Source: a virus
Strand: one strand, 5' to 3'
IMG/VR virus record: IMGVR_UViG_3300037502_001442
Location: 1-64,000 of that record
Length of the DNA stretch: 64,000 nt
Shown here one piece after another: positions 32,998 to 42,569 of this stretch (positions within the stretch are counted from its first letter, which is position 1; each line of letters begins with the position of its first letter). A model generated the notes under the pieces. The model worked only from the letters and a program-made list of their open reading frames with translations. It was not told the origin of the DNA and did not search any database. The translations under genes were made by a program, and so were the position numbers.

Positions 32998-33398
32998 GCA
33001 CCGACGATTGGGGTAAGCCACTCGGGTGGGACCCAGACGACGCGCCTTCGGATCGGAAGCCCAAGAAGAAGCCCCGAGGCGGGGACTCGACCTACGGTCT
33101 CATCCAGTTCTTCACCGACAACCTTCCCGCGAACTCTTGGGGAGACCTGAACTCTCCCGTGAACACCCGCGCCATGTCTGCTGGCGTCAAGAAAGCCAAG
33201 GACGCTGGCTACACACCCGACGAGATTCGTGGGATGATGAAGGCGTTCCTCGTGGAGATACAGAACAAGCCGTTGCCCAATGGGGTTGCGCCGTGGAGGG
33301 GGTTCCTTGCTAACCTCGACCGCCTCGCCCACAAGGTGAGGACCAGCAACACAGCAACGCAGTCCTACGAGGACCTAGAGGTGGACCACAGAATATGA
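32994..33398 (+). CDS. Unknown replication-module protein with shared C-terminal motif
   Basis: 134 aa. A basic, Pro-rich N-terminus is followed by a small helical domain (about 35-115). The C-terminus YEDLEVDHRI copies the end of the upstream protein. ATG overlaps the upstream stop by 4 nt, and the same arrangement recurs at its own end. Gene order before a DnaC-like loader suggests a part in initiation. Confidence 0.7.
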   Translation: MSTDDWGKPLGWDPDDAPSDRKPKKKPRGGDSTYGLIQFFTDNLPANSWGDLNSPVNTRAMSAGVKKAKDAGYTPDEIRGMMKAFLVEIQNKPLPNGVAPWRGFLANLDRLAHKVRTSNTATQSYEDLEVDHRI

Positions 33399-34051
33399 GC
33401 GAACTACGGAGTCAGCGCTACTGGCGCAACAGAGAGCCCGAGGAGCGCGTACGCAACACGGCAGTTCCCAAGAGGTTCCGCGCCGATACTCTCGATACGT
33501 TCAAGAGCAACTCGGCGGACAAGGAGACACTGCGTCTCGTGCACAAGTGGGTTGACAATGCTGTTGAGTACGCAGAGCAGGGTCAGGGACTCTACATCTG
33601 CGGAGGCACGGGGTCTGGCAAGACGCACCTTGCTCAGGCAGTCCTGAAGCGAGTCGTGTACACGAACAAACTCTCGGGCATGTTCATCACCGCCGACAAG
33701 TACATCCAGTTGGCTTACAACGAGGTCAAGTTCGGTGACGACCTGCCAGAGGGCTATGAGGACCCGAACACGATGAAGTACCTTCAGGAGGTCTACGACA
33801 TCGTGGTGCTGGACTCCCTCGGCTCTGAGCGCCCCACGGACTTCACTAGGCGCACAATCATCTCTCTCATTGAGTCCCGCTATCACAACCAGTTGGCGAC
33901 CATCATCACGAGCACTCTCAGGCCAGATCAGGTCGAGTCGGTCTACAACACAAGCGTGCAGTCGATCATCAAGGAGTCGTGCTTCATCGCCCCACTCAAG
34001 AGCGGTGACTACCGAATCTCGAAGTGGCTGGATGACAATGCAGGGAAATGA
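33395..34051 (+). CDS. DnaC-like helicase loader (AAA+ ATPase)
   Basis: 218 aa. Walker A CGGTGSGKTH (about 68-77), Walker B IVVLDSLGSE (about 135-144), and sensor-like STLRPDQ near 174. Size and motifs match DnaC/IstB-type loaders that place the replicative helicase on DNA. A DnaB-like helicase follows two genes on. The end overlaps the next gene. Confidence 0.88.
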   Translation: MSELRSQRYWRNREPEERVRNTAVPKRFRADTLDTFKSNSADKETLRLVHKWVDNAVEYAEQGQGLYICGGTGSGKTHLAQAVLKRVVYTNKLSGMFITADKYIQLAYNEVKFGDDLPEGYEDPNTMKYLQEVYDIVVLDSLGSERPTDFTRRTIISLIESRYHNQLATIITSTLRPDQVESVYNTSVQSIIKESCFIAPLKSGDYRISKWLDDNAGK

Positions 34052-34478
34052 CATCGCCTCGTTCTCCCCTACCGCTCAGGGAGTGATTTTCGACGGCCTC
34101 CTCGCCTCGCCCCCGTCTGGTAACAAGGCCATCCTTGAGGCCATCCAGAAACGGCGCGACAGGTGGGACTCTGTCATCAACTTGTGGGAGCCGAACGACC
34201 TTCCGTTGAAAGCACTGAGTGACTCTGTCAACCGACTCGGTCTCGGCACCGATGTTTACACGTTCATCCACCCAGACGCGGCTGACGCGATTGACAAGTG
34301 GTTGGTGCGTAAAGGGATATCCACACCCGTGTACTACTACGAGACACCGCAGTTGCTGGAATACGACTTGCGCTTCAGCCGTGCGGTGCGTATCATCTAC
34401 ACCTCCAACGAGGAGTACGCACGAATCCTTGGAATAAGAGCAACCGTAGTTAACCCAGAGAGGGCTTGGACACCGTAA
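34038..34478 (+). CDS. Unknown replication-module protein (HAD-fold-like?)
   Basis: 146 aa from ATG 34038 (ATG 34032 is possible). It alternates beta and alpha segments, for example VYTFIHPDAADAIDKWLVR and VRIIYTSNEEYARILG. That could be a small Rossmann/HAD-like fold, but no catalytic Asp motif is present. Its stop overlaps the helicase start (TAATG). Confidence 0.65.
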   Translation: MQGNDIASFSPTAQGVIFDGLLASPPSGNKAILEAIQKRRDRWDSVINLWEPNDLPLKALSDSVNRLGLGTDVYTFIHPDAADAIDKWLVRKGISTPVYYYETPQLLEYDLRFSRAVRIIYTSNEEYARILGIRATVVNPERAWTP

Positions 34479-35737
34479 TGGCCAGCGCAGAGCATCTGCT
34501 CATTAGCAAGATCATCGAGACCCGCAGTCTCGAAGAGTGCATCAACGCTGGTCTTCGCCCCGACCACTTTGATTCCAAACTGGGGAACATCTACACGTGG
34601 ATTCTTTCGTACTGGAGAGAGTACGGAGAAGTGCCGACTGACCGTGTGGTCAAGCAGGAGTACGCCGACCTCCAGTTGCCCGACGCTCGCCCCGAGCCAA
34701 TGGCCCGACTCATCGATGAGTTGTACGACGCCTACAAACTCCGTCAACTGACCCTGTCCGTACAAGCGGCCAGCCCTGCCCTGAGCAACGGCAACACCGA
34801 GTCCGCCATGAAGGTCCTCTCAGAGGGTTTGCAGAAAGCGGCACTTGAGGTCGCCCACCTTCGTGACGTTGACATCATCCAGTCGTGGGAGCAGAGGCTT
34901 CAGCGCTACAAGGAGATGCGGGACACCCCGAACTTCCTGCGTGGCATACCGACTGGGTTCCATGGTCTGGACAAGATCACCGCAGGGTTCCGCCCCCAGC
35001 AGTTGATCACCTTCGTTGGTGAGGCCAAGAAGGGTAAGTCGCTCATGACGCTCATCATGGCTAACGCGGCCCACAACCACGGCATATCGCCCATGTACGT
35101 CTCGTTTGAGATGAGCATCGAGGAGCAGGAAGCCCGCTACGACGCCATCGTGGCTAACGTCTCGCACACCCGCCTCCTCCGTGGTGATTTCACCATGGCG
35201 GAACTGGAGCGCATTGAGAACGCCATTAAGATTCGCAAGAACATGCACCCGTTCTACATGACCGAGGATTCGTCGTCCCTCACGACGGTGAGCGCCATCG
35301 CTGGCAAGATTCAGCAGTACCGTCCTGGGCTCGTCATCGTCGACGGCGTGTACCTCATGGACGATGAGAACGGCGAACCCAAGGGGAGCCCGCAGGCTCT
35401 CACCAACATCACGAGGTCGCTCAAGAGACTCGCTCAGAGGTTCGATGTTCCTCTGATCGGCACCACGCAGGTTCTGTCGTGGAAGTTGGGTAACAAGAAG
35501 TCCCGACAGATAACATCGGACTCAATCGGATACACCTCATCGTTTGCTCAGGACTCTGACCTGATTCTCGGCGTTGAGTCGGACCCCGATATAGACAACC
35601 AAGCAATCATCCGTGTCGTTCTTGCCAGAACAGCACCCAAGGGCGAAGTTCGCATCAAGTGGGACTGGGAGAACATGGACTTCACGGAGGTGGGAGAAGA
35701 TGGAGAACATGTCAACAACGACGGCTGGTACTACTGA
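34478..35737 (+). CDS. Replicative DNA helicase (DnaB-like)
   Basis: 419 aa from ATG 34478. An N-terminal helical domain (1-120) precedes a RecA-type motor. Walker A is GEAKKGKS (about 180-187). MYVSFEMS near 207 is the H1a-type motif, Walker B is VIVDGVYLM near 286, and GTTQVLSWK near 328 is the H3 motif. It unwinds DNA at the fork and works with the DnaC-like loader and primase beside it. The last 38 nt overlap the primase gene. Confidence 0.9.
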   Translation: MASAEHLLISKIIETRSLEECINAGLRPDHFDSKLGNIYTWILSYWREYGEVPTDRVVKQEYADLQLPDARPEPMARLIDELYDAYKLRQLTLSVQAASPALSNGNTESAMKVLSEGLQKAALEVAHLRDVDIIQSWEQRLQRYKEMRDTPNFLRGIPTGFHGLDKITAGFRPQQLITFVGEAKKGKSLMTLIMANAAHNHGISPMYVSFEMSIEEQEARYDAIVANVSHTRLLRGDFTMAELERIENAIKIRKNMHPFYMTEDSSSLTTVSAIAGKIQQYRPGLVIVDGVYLMDDENGEPKGSPQALTNITRSLKRLAQRFDVPLIGTTQVLSWKLGNKKSRQITSDSIGYTSSFAQDSDLILGVESDPDIDNQAIIRVVLARTAPKGEVRIKWDWENMDFTEVGEDGEHVNNDGWYY

Positions 35738-36611
35738 CCTCGTCGATTTCCTCACGTCCATTGGCGTGGAAATCAAGAGGGTCGGACAAGAGATTTCTGC
35801 GAAGTGCCCCGTGCACGTCGCACGCACGGGCAAAGAGGACAGGTCCCCCTCGTGGTCCATGAACGCGGATACGGGACTGTGGATCTGCTACTCGTGCGGT
35901 GCCAAGGGCACGTTGCGCCAACTCGCAACCGAACTGACTGGCAAAGACGACTTTGAGATCATCACGATGATGATGGAGACCAGCGTTGACCGTCTGACCA
36001 TGCCTGCGATTGAGCGCAAGCCCGAGGTCGACATCAACAAGTACCTGAGTTACGGCCCCGTTCCCAAGCGGTACCTCAACAGCAGGAACCTGTCGGAAGA
36101 AGCGGCCAAGAAGAACGGCATTCGCTGGAACGACGAGAACAAGTCGTGGATCATCCCCATTGTTTCCTACGAGGGAGAACTGATGGGCTGGCAGGAAAAG
36201 GGCACCGACTTCACTCTCAACCACCCGACGGGTGTCCGCAAGGGACAGACGCTGTTCGGTATTGAGCGGGCTCAGTACCCGACGACCATCGTCGTTGAGT
36301 CGCCTCTTGACGTGGTGCGGTTTGAGTCCGCCTTCGGTGGCATGAACTGTCTCGCTACCTTCGGTGCGCAGGTGACCAGCATCCAGATGCAATTACTGTC
36401 CCTCGTGTCCGAGAAGATCATCATCGCTACGGACAACGACAAGGCTGGCATCGACAGCGCTAAGTCCATGTTTGACCGCATGCCCCTGCTCAAGGGTGGT
36501 GCATACTGGCTCAAGTATTCGCACACCAAGGCCAAGGACATCGGAGACATGACTGACGACGAACTCGAAGAAGCCATCGTCGGCGCCTCTGTCATCCCTT
36601 GGTGGTACTGA
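35700..36611 (+). CDS. DNA primase (CHC2 zinc finger plus TOPRIM)
   Basis: 303 aa from ATG 35700 (ATG 35709 is possible). CPVH (about 36-39) and CYSC (about 63-66) form the zinc-binding domain. TOPRIM motifs are VVESPLD (about 199) and ATDNDKAG (about 244). It is shorter than cellular DnaG because the C-terminal helicase-binding domain is missing or reduced. Coupled to both neighbours. Confidence 0.87.
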   Translation: MENMSTTTAGTTDLVDFLTSIGVEIKRVGQEISAKCPVHVARTGKEDRSPSWSMNADTGLWICYSCGAKGTLRQLATELTGKDDFEIITMMMETSVDRLTMPAIERKPEVDINKYLSYGPVPKRYLNSRNLSEEAAKKNGIRWNDENKSWIIPIVSYEGELMGWQEKGTDFTLNHPTGVRKGQTLFGIERAQYPTTIVVESPLDVVRFESAFGGMNCLATFGAQVTSIQMQLLSLVSEKIIIATDNDKAGIDSAKSMFDRMPLLKGGAYWLKYSHTKAKDIGDMTDDELEEAIVGASVIPWWY

Positions 36612-38155
36612 TGTTCAAGGGCAGTCTTTACCCGTTCCAAGAGGAAGCCAGCACCCGCATGGTGGACCGTGGCCAGATGTTGCTGGCCATGGTCATGGGC
36701 GCTGGTAAGACTGTCACAACCATCTCCGCCTTGGAGGAACTCATCGGTCAGGAAGAGATCGACAGAGTGTTGGTCGTGGTGCCCAGCAGTCTCAAGTACC
36801 AGTGGCTCCGTGAGATCAAGAAGTTCACCGACTCGACGGCGGTGGTGATCGACGGACCACCGAAGGCTAGAGAGGTGCTATGGCGCACTGCATTGCGGTG
36901 TCGTTACGTCATCGTGAACCCAGAGACTCTCGTCAACGACGAAAAGTACCTAACACACCTCAATGCCAACGCCATCGTCATTGACGAGGCCACGATGATC
37001 AAGTCCCCCAAGGCCAAGCGCTCCAAGATGCTCAAGAAGTTGGGCAAGAAGTTCCAGTACCGTTTTGCCCTCACGGGACAGCCGATTGAGAACAAGCCAG
37101 AAGAACTGTTCTCCATCATGGAGTTCGTCGACCCCTCCGTTCTGGGCAGGTTCGACGTCTTCGACAGGACCTTCATTGTCCGCAACCACTACGGCGCTCC
37201 AGTTCGGTACAGGAACCTAAAGGCTCTCAACGAGACGATGGCCGAGAGCATGGTCCGCAAGACCAGAGATGACATTGCTGACCAGTTGCCCAAAGTCATC
37301 CACCAAGTGGTACCAGTACCGTTTGATTCAGCGGGTGCATCTGCCTACGAGAAAATCAGCGCAGACCTCATCGAGCAGATTAACAAAGCAATTACCACCA
37401 GCGGTCGTGGCTTCGACCTCTGGTCTCACTATCACGGAGGTGGCGGAGATGACGCCCAAGGTCAGATCATGTCTCGTCTTACTGTTCTTCGCATGCTGTG
37501 CGACAACCCTCGCCTTGTCCGCTGGTCGGCTGAGGCGTACATGGACCCGTCCCAACACTCCGAGGGGAGCAAGTACGCACACGACGTCGTCAACCTCGGC
37601 TGGATCTCCGAGAGCGCTAAGACACCCAAACTAGACGCAGTTATTGATTACATTAAGGATGTACTAGATGAAGACCCAACTAACAAGGTGGTTGTATTCT
37701 CGTTCTTTAAGAAGAACCTACGGCTTATCCAAGAGGCAACTAGCGGACTTACTGGAAGCGTACTTTTCATGGGTGGCATGGACGCACACGAGCGGGACCG
37801 TGCTAAGGAGCGATTCCAAACCGATAGCAATGTTCGGCTCTTTCTATCCTCTGATGCGGGGGGCTATGGGGTGGACCTACCACAAGCCAATTACCTCATC
37901 TCTTACGATCTGCCTTGGTCGGCTGGCAAACTTGACCAAAGAGAGGCCCGTATCATCCGCCTATCCTCGACACACCCCCACGTTACGATCACATCATTCG
38001 TGATGAAGGGTTCCATCGAGGAGAGGCAGTACGAGATGCTCCAGCAGAAGAGGGCCATCAATCAGGCATTCATTGACAAGGGCTACGACCAGCAGGGCAA
38101 GTTTGAGTTGTCTCTCGGTACCCTGTCGGACTTTCTCAAGAACACGGAGGTTTGA
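36611..38155 (+). CDS. SNF2-type SF2 helicase/ATPase
   Basis: 514 aa. Motif I GAGKT (about 31-35), motif II IDEAT (about 124-128), motif III LTGQPIEN (about 154-161). The C-terminal motor has VVVFSFFKKN (about 360), SSDAGGYGVDLP (about 416-427) and motif VI QREARIIRLSS (about 444-454). It resembles phage D10/SNF2-like translocases used in recombination or repair. Bases about 37630-37960 are more AT-ending than the rest. Start ATG 36611 overlaps the primase stop. Confidence 0.88.
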   Translation: MFKGSLYPFQEEASTRMVDRGQMLLAMVMGAGKTVTTISALEELIGQEEIDRVLVVVPSSLKYQWLREIKKFTDSTAVVIDGPPKAREVLWRTALRCRYVIVNPETLVNDEKYLTHLNANAIVIDEATMIKSPKAKRSKMLKKLGKKFQYRFALTGQPIENKPEELFSIMEFVDPSVLGRFDVFDRTFIVRNHYGAPVRYRNLKALNETMAESMVRKTRDDIADQLPKVIHQVVPVPFDSAGASAYEKISADLIEQINKAITTSGRGFDLWSHYHGGGGDDAQGQIMSRLTVLRMLCDNPRLVRWSAEAYMDPSQHSEGSKYAHDVVNLGWISESAKTPKLDAVIDYIKDVLDEDPTNKVVVFSFFKKNLRLIQEATSGLTGSVLFMGGMDAHERDRAKERFQTDSNVRLFLSSDAGGYGVDLPQANYLISYDLPWSAGKLDQREARIIRLSSTHPHVTITSFVMKGSIEERQYEMLQQKRAINQAFIDKGYDQQGKFELSLGTLSDFLKNTEV

Positions 38156-38156
38156 G

Positions 38157-38573
38157 ATGGAGAAGAGAGTTGTCAAGCGTGCGGAAGGCTTCGACGCCTC
38201 CTACATCGAGCGCCTTGCCGAGGAATACAAGAAGAGCAAAGAGTTCCTTGCCGAGATCGAGAAGCGCACCAACGCCATGAAGAAGGAACTGTCCGACGTC
38301 GTCGACGCCAACGGTGTCCCCGACGACAAGGGCAACGTCTGGCTCCGTATCGGTGACCTCTCCCTCAAGCGTGAGAAGCGCATCAGTCGCTCTCTGGACC
38401 AGCAAGCGGCTGAGGACTGGGCCCGAGCCAACGGGCACTGGGACGACGTCAAGCAGGTCATCGAGGTCCTTGACGAGGACAAACTCTTGGCCCTAGCGTG
38501 GGACAACTCGGATCTGGAGGACACCATTCAGGCGTTCTACGTTGAGAAGGAAGTGTGGGCATTCAAGGCATGA
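38157..38573 (+). CDS. Unknown acidic/helical protein (138 aa)
   Basis: It begins 1 base after the helicase stop. Residues about 10-50 form a charged coiled coil (YIERLAEEYKKSKEFLAEIE), and a compact C-terminal domain follows. No family is recognised. Its place in the replication module and overlap with the next start (ATGA) suggest a replication or recombination accessory. Confidence 0.65.
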   Translation: MEKRVVKRAEGFDASYIERLAEEYKKSKEFLAEIEKRTNAMKKELSDVVDANGVPDDKGNVWLRIGDLSLKREKRISRSLDQQAAEDWARANGHWDDVKQVIEVLDEDKLLALAWDNSDLEDTIQAFYVEKEVWAFKA

Positions 38574-39028
38574 AAGACGTTCTGGACTACTTCAACGACC
38601 TTCCTGACTATCCAGGAAAGAGCAAGCCCCGCAACCGAGGGGTGTCGTCTGTCAAGGCGGCACGTGACCTGTCGTTTGACATCTTCGACGGGGTGCCCTG
38701 CAAGTTGATCGAGATCGACGGGGAACTCAAGGACTTCTACACCATCGGCAGTCTTGCCCGTGTGGTGGGCAGGTCTCACAAGACCGTCAGGTCATGGGAA
38801 GACAAGGGCTGGTTGCCCAAAGCAACCTACCGATCCAGCAAGGCCAGCGGTCACCCCGCTGTCAATAAGAAAAATCGTGGCTACCGCCTTTACTCCAGAG
38901 AGCAAGTTCAGGTAGTCTACAGAGCCCTTGAGGTCAACGGCCTCTTGGGGGGCAGAACAGTTGCTTGGCGCGAGAGCCATCGGTGGATAGACTTCATCGA
39001 CTACGTCAAGGCCAACTGGCCCCGATAA
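38570..39028 (+). CDS. MerR-like DNA-binding protein
   Basis: 152 aa from ATG 38570. Residues about 63-125 hold a MerR-type wHTH: YTIGSLARVVGRSHKTVRSW and, after a basic wing, GYRLYSREQVQVV. No effector domain is present. It could regulate the replication operon, but lies inside it rather than at its head. Confidence 0.8.
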   Translation: MKDVLDYFNDLPDYPGKSKPRNRGVSSVKAARDLSFDIFDGVPCKLIEIDGELKDFYTIGSLARVVGRSHKTVRSWEDKGWLPKATYRSSKASGHPAVNKKNRGYRLYSREQVQVVYRALEVNGLLGGRTVAWRESHRWIDFIDYVKANWPR

Positions 39029-39058
39029 CAACAAACACACAACTAAGGAGAGCAAGCC

Positions 39059-39766
39059 ATGGGACGATGGGATGATGAAGAGCAGGAAGTGTCGGAACCG
39101 AAGCAGGAACTGACCCGCAAACTGCGAGTCGTGGACAACGACGCCAATGATGACGACGAGGACGTTGCTCCTCGCAAGGTCGTTCGCTCTGGATGGGGCT
39201 CCTCGGAGCGCACCAGCGGAGGCAACGGAGACGAGTTCGCCAAGCGCCTCAAGGTGACTGAAGAGATTCAAATCATCAAGTTCCTCGACGACGCACCGTA
39301 CGCCCGCTACCGCCAGCACTGGGTGGAGCGCAAGGGACAGATGTCGTTCACCTGCATCGCTGACATCGAGTCGGGCACGACCTGCCCGCTCTGCGAGGTT
39401 GGCAACCGTCCGTCGTGGCGCTTCAACTTCAACGTGGTCCTGATGACCCCTGGCGAGGACCCTGTCCTCCGCTCCTACGAGGTGGGAGCCCGAGTCATTG
39501 ACCAGTTGAAGAACTTCAACGACCACCCCGCCATGGGCCCGCTTCCCAAGCACTACTGGACCGTGTCCCGCAGTGGCAAGGGTGCTACTACTTCCACGAA
39601 CCATCAGATGGTGCGTGCGTCCGACCTCAACGACTGGGGTCTGGAGGAACTGTCCGACTCGAAGATCAAGCACTTCGAGGGCATCGCCTACGATGAGTCC
39701 ATCATCCGCACGCCCTCCCGCAAGACCCTCGCGGCAGTTGCTCTCGAAGTTCAGACCGACGACTGA
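39059..39766 (+). CDS. Single-stranded DNA-binding protein (gp32-like)
   Basis: 235 aa. The acidic, disordered N-terminus (1-55) is followed by an OB-like core. TCPLCEVG (about 109-116) is part of a zinc site, as in the gp32-like SSBs of many actinophages. It directly precedes and couples with the DNA polymerase gene (TGATG), supporting a role at the fork. AGGAG lies upstream of ATG 39059. Confidence 0.75.
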   Translation: MGRWDDEEQEVSEPKQELTRKLRVVDNDANDDDEDVAPRKVVRSGWGSSERTSGGNGDEFAKRLKVTEEIQIIKFLDDAPYARYRQHWVERKGQMSFTCIADIESGTTCPLCEVGNRPSWRFNFNVVLMTPGEDPVLRSYEVGARVIDQLKNFNDHPAMGPLPKHYWTVSRSGKGATTSTNHQMVRASDLNDWGLEELSDSKIKHFEGIAYDESIIRTPSRKTLAAVALEVQTDD

Positions 39767-41811
39767 TGCGTTGCAAGGTTGTCACGAGCCTCGCTGAGGT
39801 TCGGGACGCCGTTTCCAAGATCCAGTCCCACGGGGCCTTCGCGTTTGACGTGGAGACCCGTGGGAACTTGGAACGTCACCCCGACCTCGTGGAGATGGCT
39901 GAGAGCGAGTGGAAGTCGCACCTTTCCAAGTTGAAGGCGCCGACTCCCGAGATTGCTCGCAAGGCTAAGGAGAACATCGAGGCCAAGTTCCGCTCGGAAC
40001 TGGCTCTCGACCCTCTGCGCAATGAGGTGTTCTGGATTGGTCTTGCCACGTACGCAGAGTCGTGGGCCATCCCCATGGGTCACCCCTTGGGCATCATCGT
40101 CGAGCCTGAAGAGGTTGGTGACGGAACCACCGTCCCACCCGTCGGCTATCGCAAGAAACTTAAGAACGGCGAAGAGTCTATGGCCAAGGCCAAGTACGTC
40201 AAGCCTGCCGTCTACAGCGAGGTACCCGAGCAACTGGATAGGTCCGAGGTCCTTGAGGCTTTGCGCCCATTGTTCTTCAGCGACCTCATCAAGGTCGGCC
40301 ACAACGTCAAGTTCGACGCCCGCTCCGTTGGCAAGTACTACGGAGAACTGCCCCCTGGCCCCTTCTACGACACCATCCTGATGCAACACATCTTGGACGA
40401 GAACATGATGTCGTACTCCATGGAGCAGGTGGTTCTCAAGAACTTCAAGACAGCCTCGCACGGCCGTGAGGGCAAGATCGGTAAGGTCATCACAAGAGTG
40501 CCATTTGATGTCGCGGCCCGTTACCTGCACCTCGACGTCCGCTGGACGTGGTTGCTGTATACCCGCATGAAGGTTGCCATCGAGCGCCGAGAGGATCTGC
40601 ACAAGGCTTTCCTTCTGGAGACCGACGCCCTCCGTGTCATCATGGAGATGGAGGACGAGGGCATCCTCGTGGATTCCCGTGCCCTCAAGTCTCTGGGCAA
40701 GGAACTGGATGCCCGCATCAGGCAGATCCATCTGGACATATCAGAGTATGCGTTCGTGGGATTCAACCCAGACTCCAACCCGCACAAGCAGGCTCTGCTC
40801 TTCAACAAGAAGCGTGAAGGAGGTCTGTCTTTGAAGCCCGTCAAGAAGACTCCCAAGGGGGCCCCGTCCGTGGATGAAGAGTCGCTCCAGAAACTCAAGG
40901 GAGAGCACCCTGTGGTTCCTCTTCTGCTGGAGTACGCCGAGGTCCAGAAGTTGAAGTCAACGTACGTCGAGGGTCTCATCCCGAAACTGAACAACAGCAA
41001 ACTGCACCCGTCGTTCCACCTGCACAGGACCGCCACGGGTCGACTGTCGTCGTCTAACCCGAACCTCCAGAACATCCCGCGCTCGTCCAGCATTCGCAGT
41101 CTGTTCGTGGCCCCCGACGGTTACAAACTGTTAGTGGCTGACTACGATCAGATTGAACTGCGCGTCATGGCAATGTTCTCTCAAGACAAGCACATGACCC
41201 GCATCTTCCGCAACGAAGAGGACATTCACGCTGGAGCCGCCGCTCTCATCTACAAAAAGCCGATTGAAGAAATCACAAGCGAAGAGCGCCAGGTAGGCAA
41301 GGGAGTCAACTTCCTCACGGCCTATGGCGGTGGAGCAGGCAAACTTGCCAACACCACGGGCATTCCGTTTGAGGAGGCCAAGGAAATCATCGACAACTAC
41401 TACCGTCAGTTCTCTGGCATCACCGAGTGGAAGAGGCACGTTATTGCCAGCGGTCGCTCCAAGGGTTACGTGTCCACCATGGCTGGTCGTCGCAGGCGAC
41501 TTCCCGACCTTCACTCCGCTGACGACATGGACAGGTCCCGAGCCGAGCGTCAGGCCGTCAATGCCGTGGTTCAGGGCTCTGCGGCCGACATCTGTAAGCA
41601 GGCCATGATTGACGTGGACAAGGTTCTCAAGGGCACTGGCGCTAAGTTGATCGTGCAGGTGCACGACGAACTTGTCGCCATCGTTCCCGAGGATAAGGTA
41701 GAAGAGTTGACCCCCAAGTTCATGGACGCCATGGGACACGGACGAATCATCGACAACGTGCCTCTGCTTGTGTCGTGCGACTCCGCCTACAGTTGGGCGG
41801 ATGCCAAGTGA
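39766..41811 (+). CDS. polA: DNA polymerase, family A
   Basis: 681 aa. A 3'-5' exonuclease domain comes first: FDVETRGN (about 27-34) and GHNVKFDAR (about 178-186). The polymerase domain shows motif A DYDQIELR (about 460-467), RTATGRLSSSNPNLQNIP (about 422-439), the O-helix region RQVGKGVNFLTAYG (about 510) and motif C HDELV (about 634). No 5'-3' exonuclease domain is present. This is the phage replicase. Confidence 0.95.
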   Translation: MRCKVVTSLAEVRDAVSKIQSHGAFAFDVETRGNLERHPDLVEMAESEWKSHLSKLKAPTPEIARKAKENIEAKFRSELALDPLRNEVFWIGLATYAESWAIPMGHPLGIIVEPEEVGDGTTVPPVGYRKKLKNGEESMAKAKYVKPAVYSEVPEQLDRSEVLEALRPLFFSDLIKVGHNVKFDARSVGKYYGELPPGPFYDTILMQHILDENMMSYSMEQVVLKNFKTASHGREGKIGKVITRVPFDVAARYLHLDVRWTWLLYTRMKVAIERREDLHKAFLLETDALRVIMEMEDEGILVDSRALKSLGKELDARIRQIHLDISEYAFVGFNPDSNPHKQALLFNKKREGGLSLKPVKKTPKGAPSVDEESLQKLKGEHPVVPLLLEYAEVQKLKSTYVEGLIPKLNNSKLHPSFHLHRTATGRLSSSNPNLQNIPRSSSIRSLFVAPDGYKLLVADYDQIELRVMAMFSQDKHMTRIFRNEEDIHAGAAALIYKKPIEEITSEERQVGKGVNFLTAYGGGAGKLANTTGIPFEEAKEIIDNYYRQFSGITEWKRHVIASGRSKGYVSTMAGRRRRLPDLHSADDMDRSRAERQAVNAVVQGSAADICKQAMIDVDKVLKGTGAKLIVQVHDELVAIVPEDKVEELTPKFMDAMGHGRIIDNVPLLVSCDSAYSWADAK

Positions 41812-42155
41812 GCGCGGTCGATCAACGCTTGTATTACCTGATGTTGTCACCGCAACTAGGTCAGGAGTTCGCGCATAACGGAGGCTTTTCTAAGCCCTCT
41901 GAGGATGTGCAGGAAGCAGAAACCGTGGATGTGATTTCACGGTGGACTGTTCTTACACTCGCTGGCCTTCTAGAGGACGTCATCGAGACCGCCGATTGGT
42001 TCTGTCAATTAGAAGTTCTGTCGGACGTGGATCAGGAGCAACTAAAAAAGACGCTCGTGTCCCACGGGGTCGGTCTCTTGAATAGACTGCTGGACTCTGG
42101 CAAGATATCGATTGTCCTAGAACTAGAAGACGAAGAGGAGGAAGACGATGAGTGA
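41808..42155 (+). CDS. Unknown acidic protein (115 aa)
   Basis: GTG 41808 overlaps the polymerase stop (GTGA), which favours it over the ATG inside polA. The protein is helical and ends in a run of Glu/Asp (EDEEEEDDE), like the acidic tails that mimic DNA or bind SSB partners. No domain is recognised. Confidence 0.65.
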   Translation: MSAVDQRLYYLMLSPQLGQEFAHNGGFSKPSEDVQEAETVDVISRWTVLTLAGLLEDVIETADWFCQLEVLSDVDQEQLKKTLVSHGVGLLNRLLDSGKISIVLELEDEEEEDDE

Positions 42156-42567
42156 CTGGTGGAACAAGAAACTGAGCGGGCAGGAGCCGACCCCCCAGAG
42201 GACCTACGCGACTCCCCCCACTTCGCCCCCGCTCCGCTTCCCAGCACCCTCTCAGAGCGCTCCTACGGCCCCTCAGAGCCACTCTACGGTGCCCTCCGCA
42301 CCCCAGGACCGTCAGGACGTTTTGGACCCCTCTAAAGCCCCTACAGAGCAGATCACGATGGGTGACGCCATCAGGCTCTGGAAGGGCGGAGAGGCCATGC
42401 GCAAGGAGGGCAACCTGACCTGCCCCGAGTGCGGGAGCATCCACGTGTTCTCTCGAACTGGGCGTGGGTTTGGCACCACCGTCAACGGAGCGTCCCCCGC
42501 CCCTCGTTGCTACGAGTGCGGATGGAACGGTATGTACGATCAAGGTTCACGAGGAAACTGGGTATAA
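42148..42567 (+). CDS. Zinc-ribbon protein with Pro-rich linker
   Basis: 139 aa. Residues about 10-60 are Pro/Ser/Thr/Gln-rich and disordered. The C-terminal part has CPEC (about 92-95) and CYEC (about 121-124), a zinc ribbon. It lies between polymerase and recombinase and overlaps the upstream gene by 8 nt. It probably binds nucleic acid or a protein partner. Confidence 0.7.
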   Translation: MSDWWNKKLSGQEPTPQRTYATPPTSPPLRFPAPSQSAPTAPQSHSTVPSAPQDRQDVLDPSKAPTEQITMGDAIRLWKGGEAMRKEGNLTCPECGSIHVFSRTGRGFGTTVNGASPAPRCYECGWNGMYDQGSRGNWV

Positions 42568-42569
42568 CA

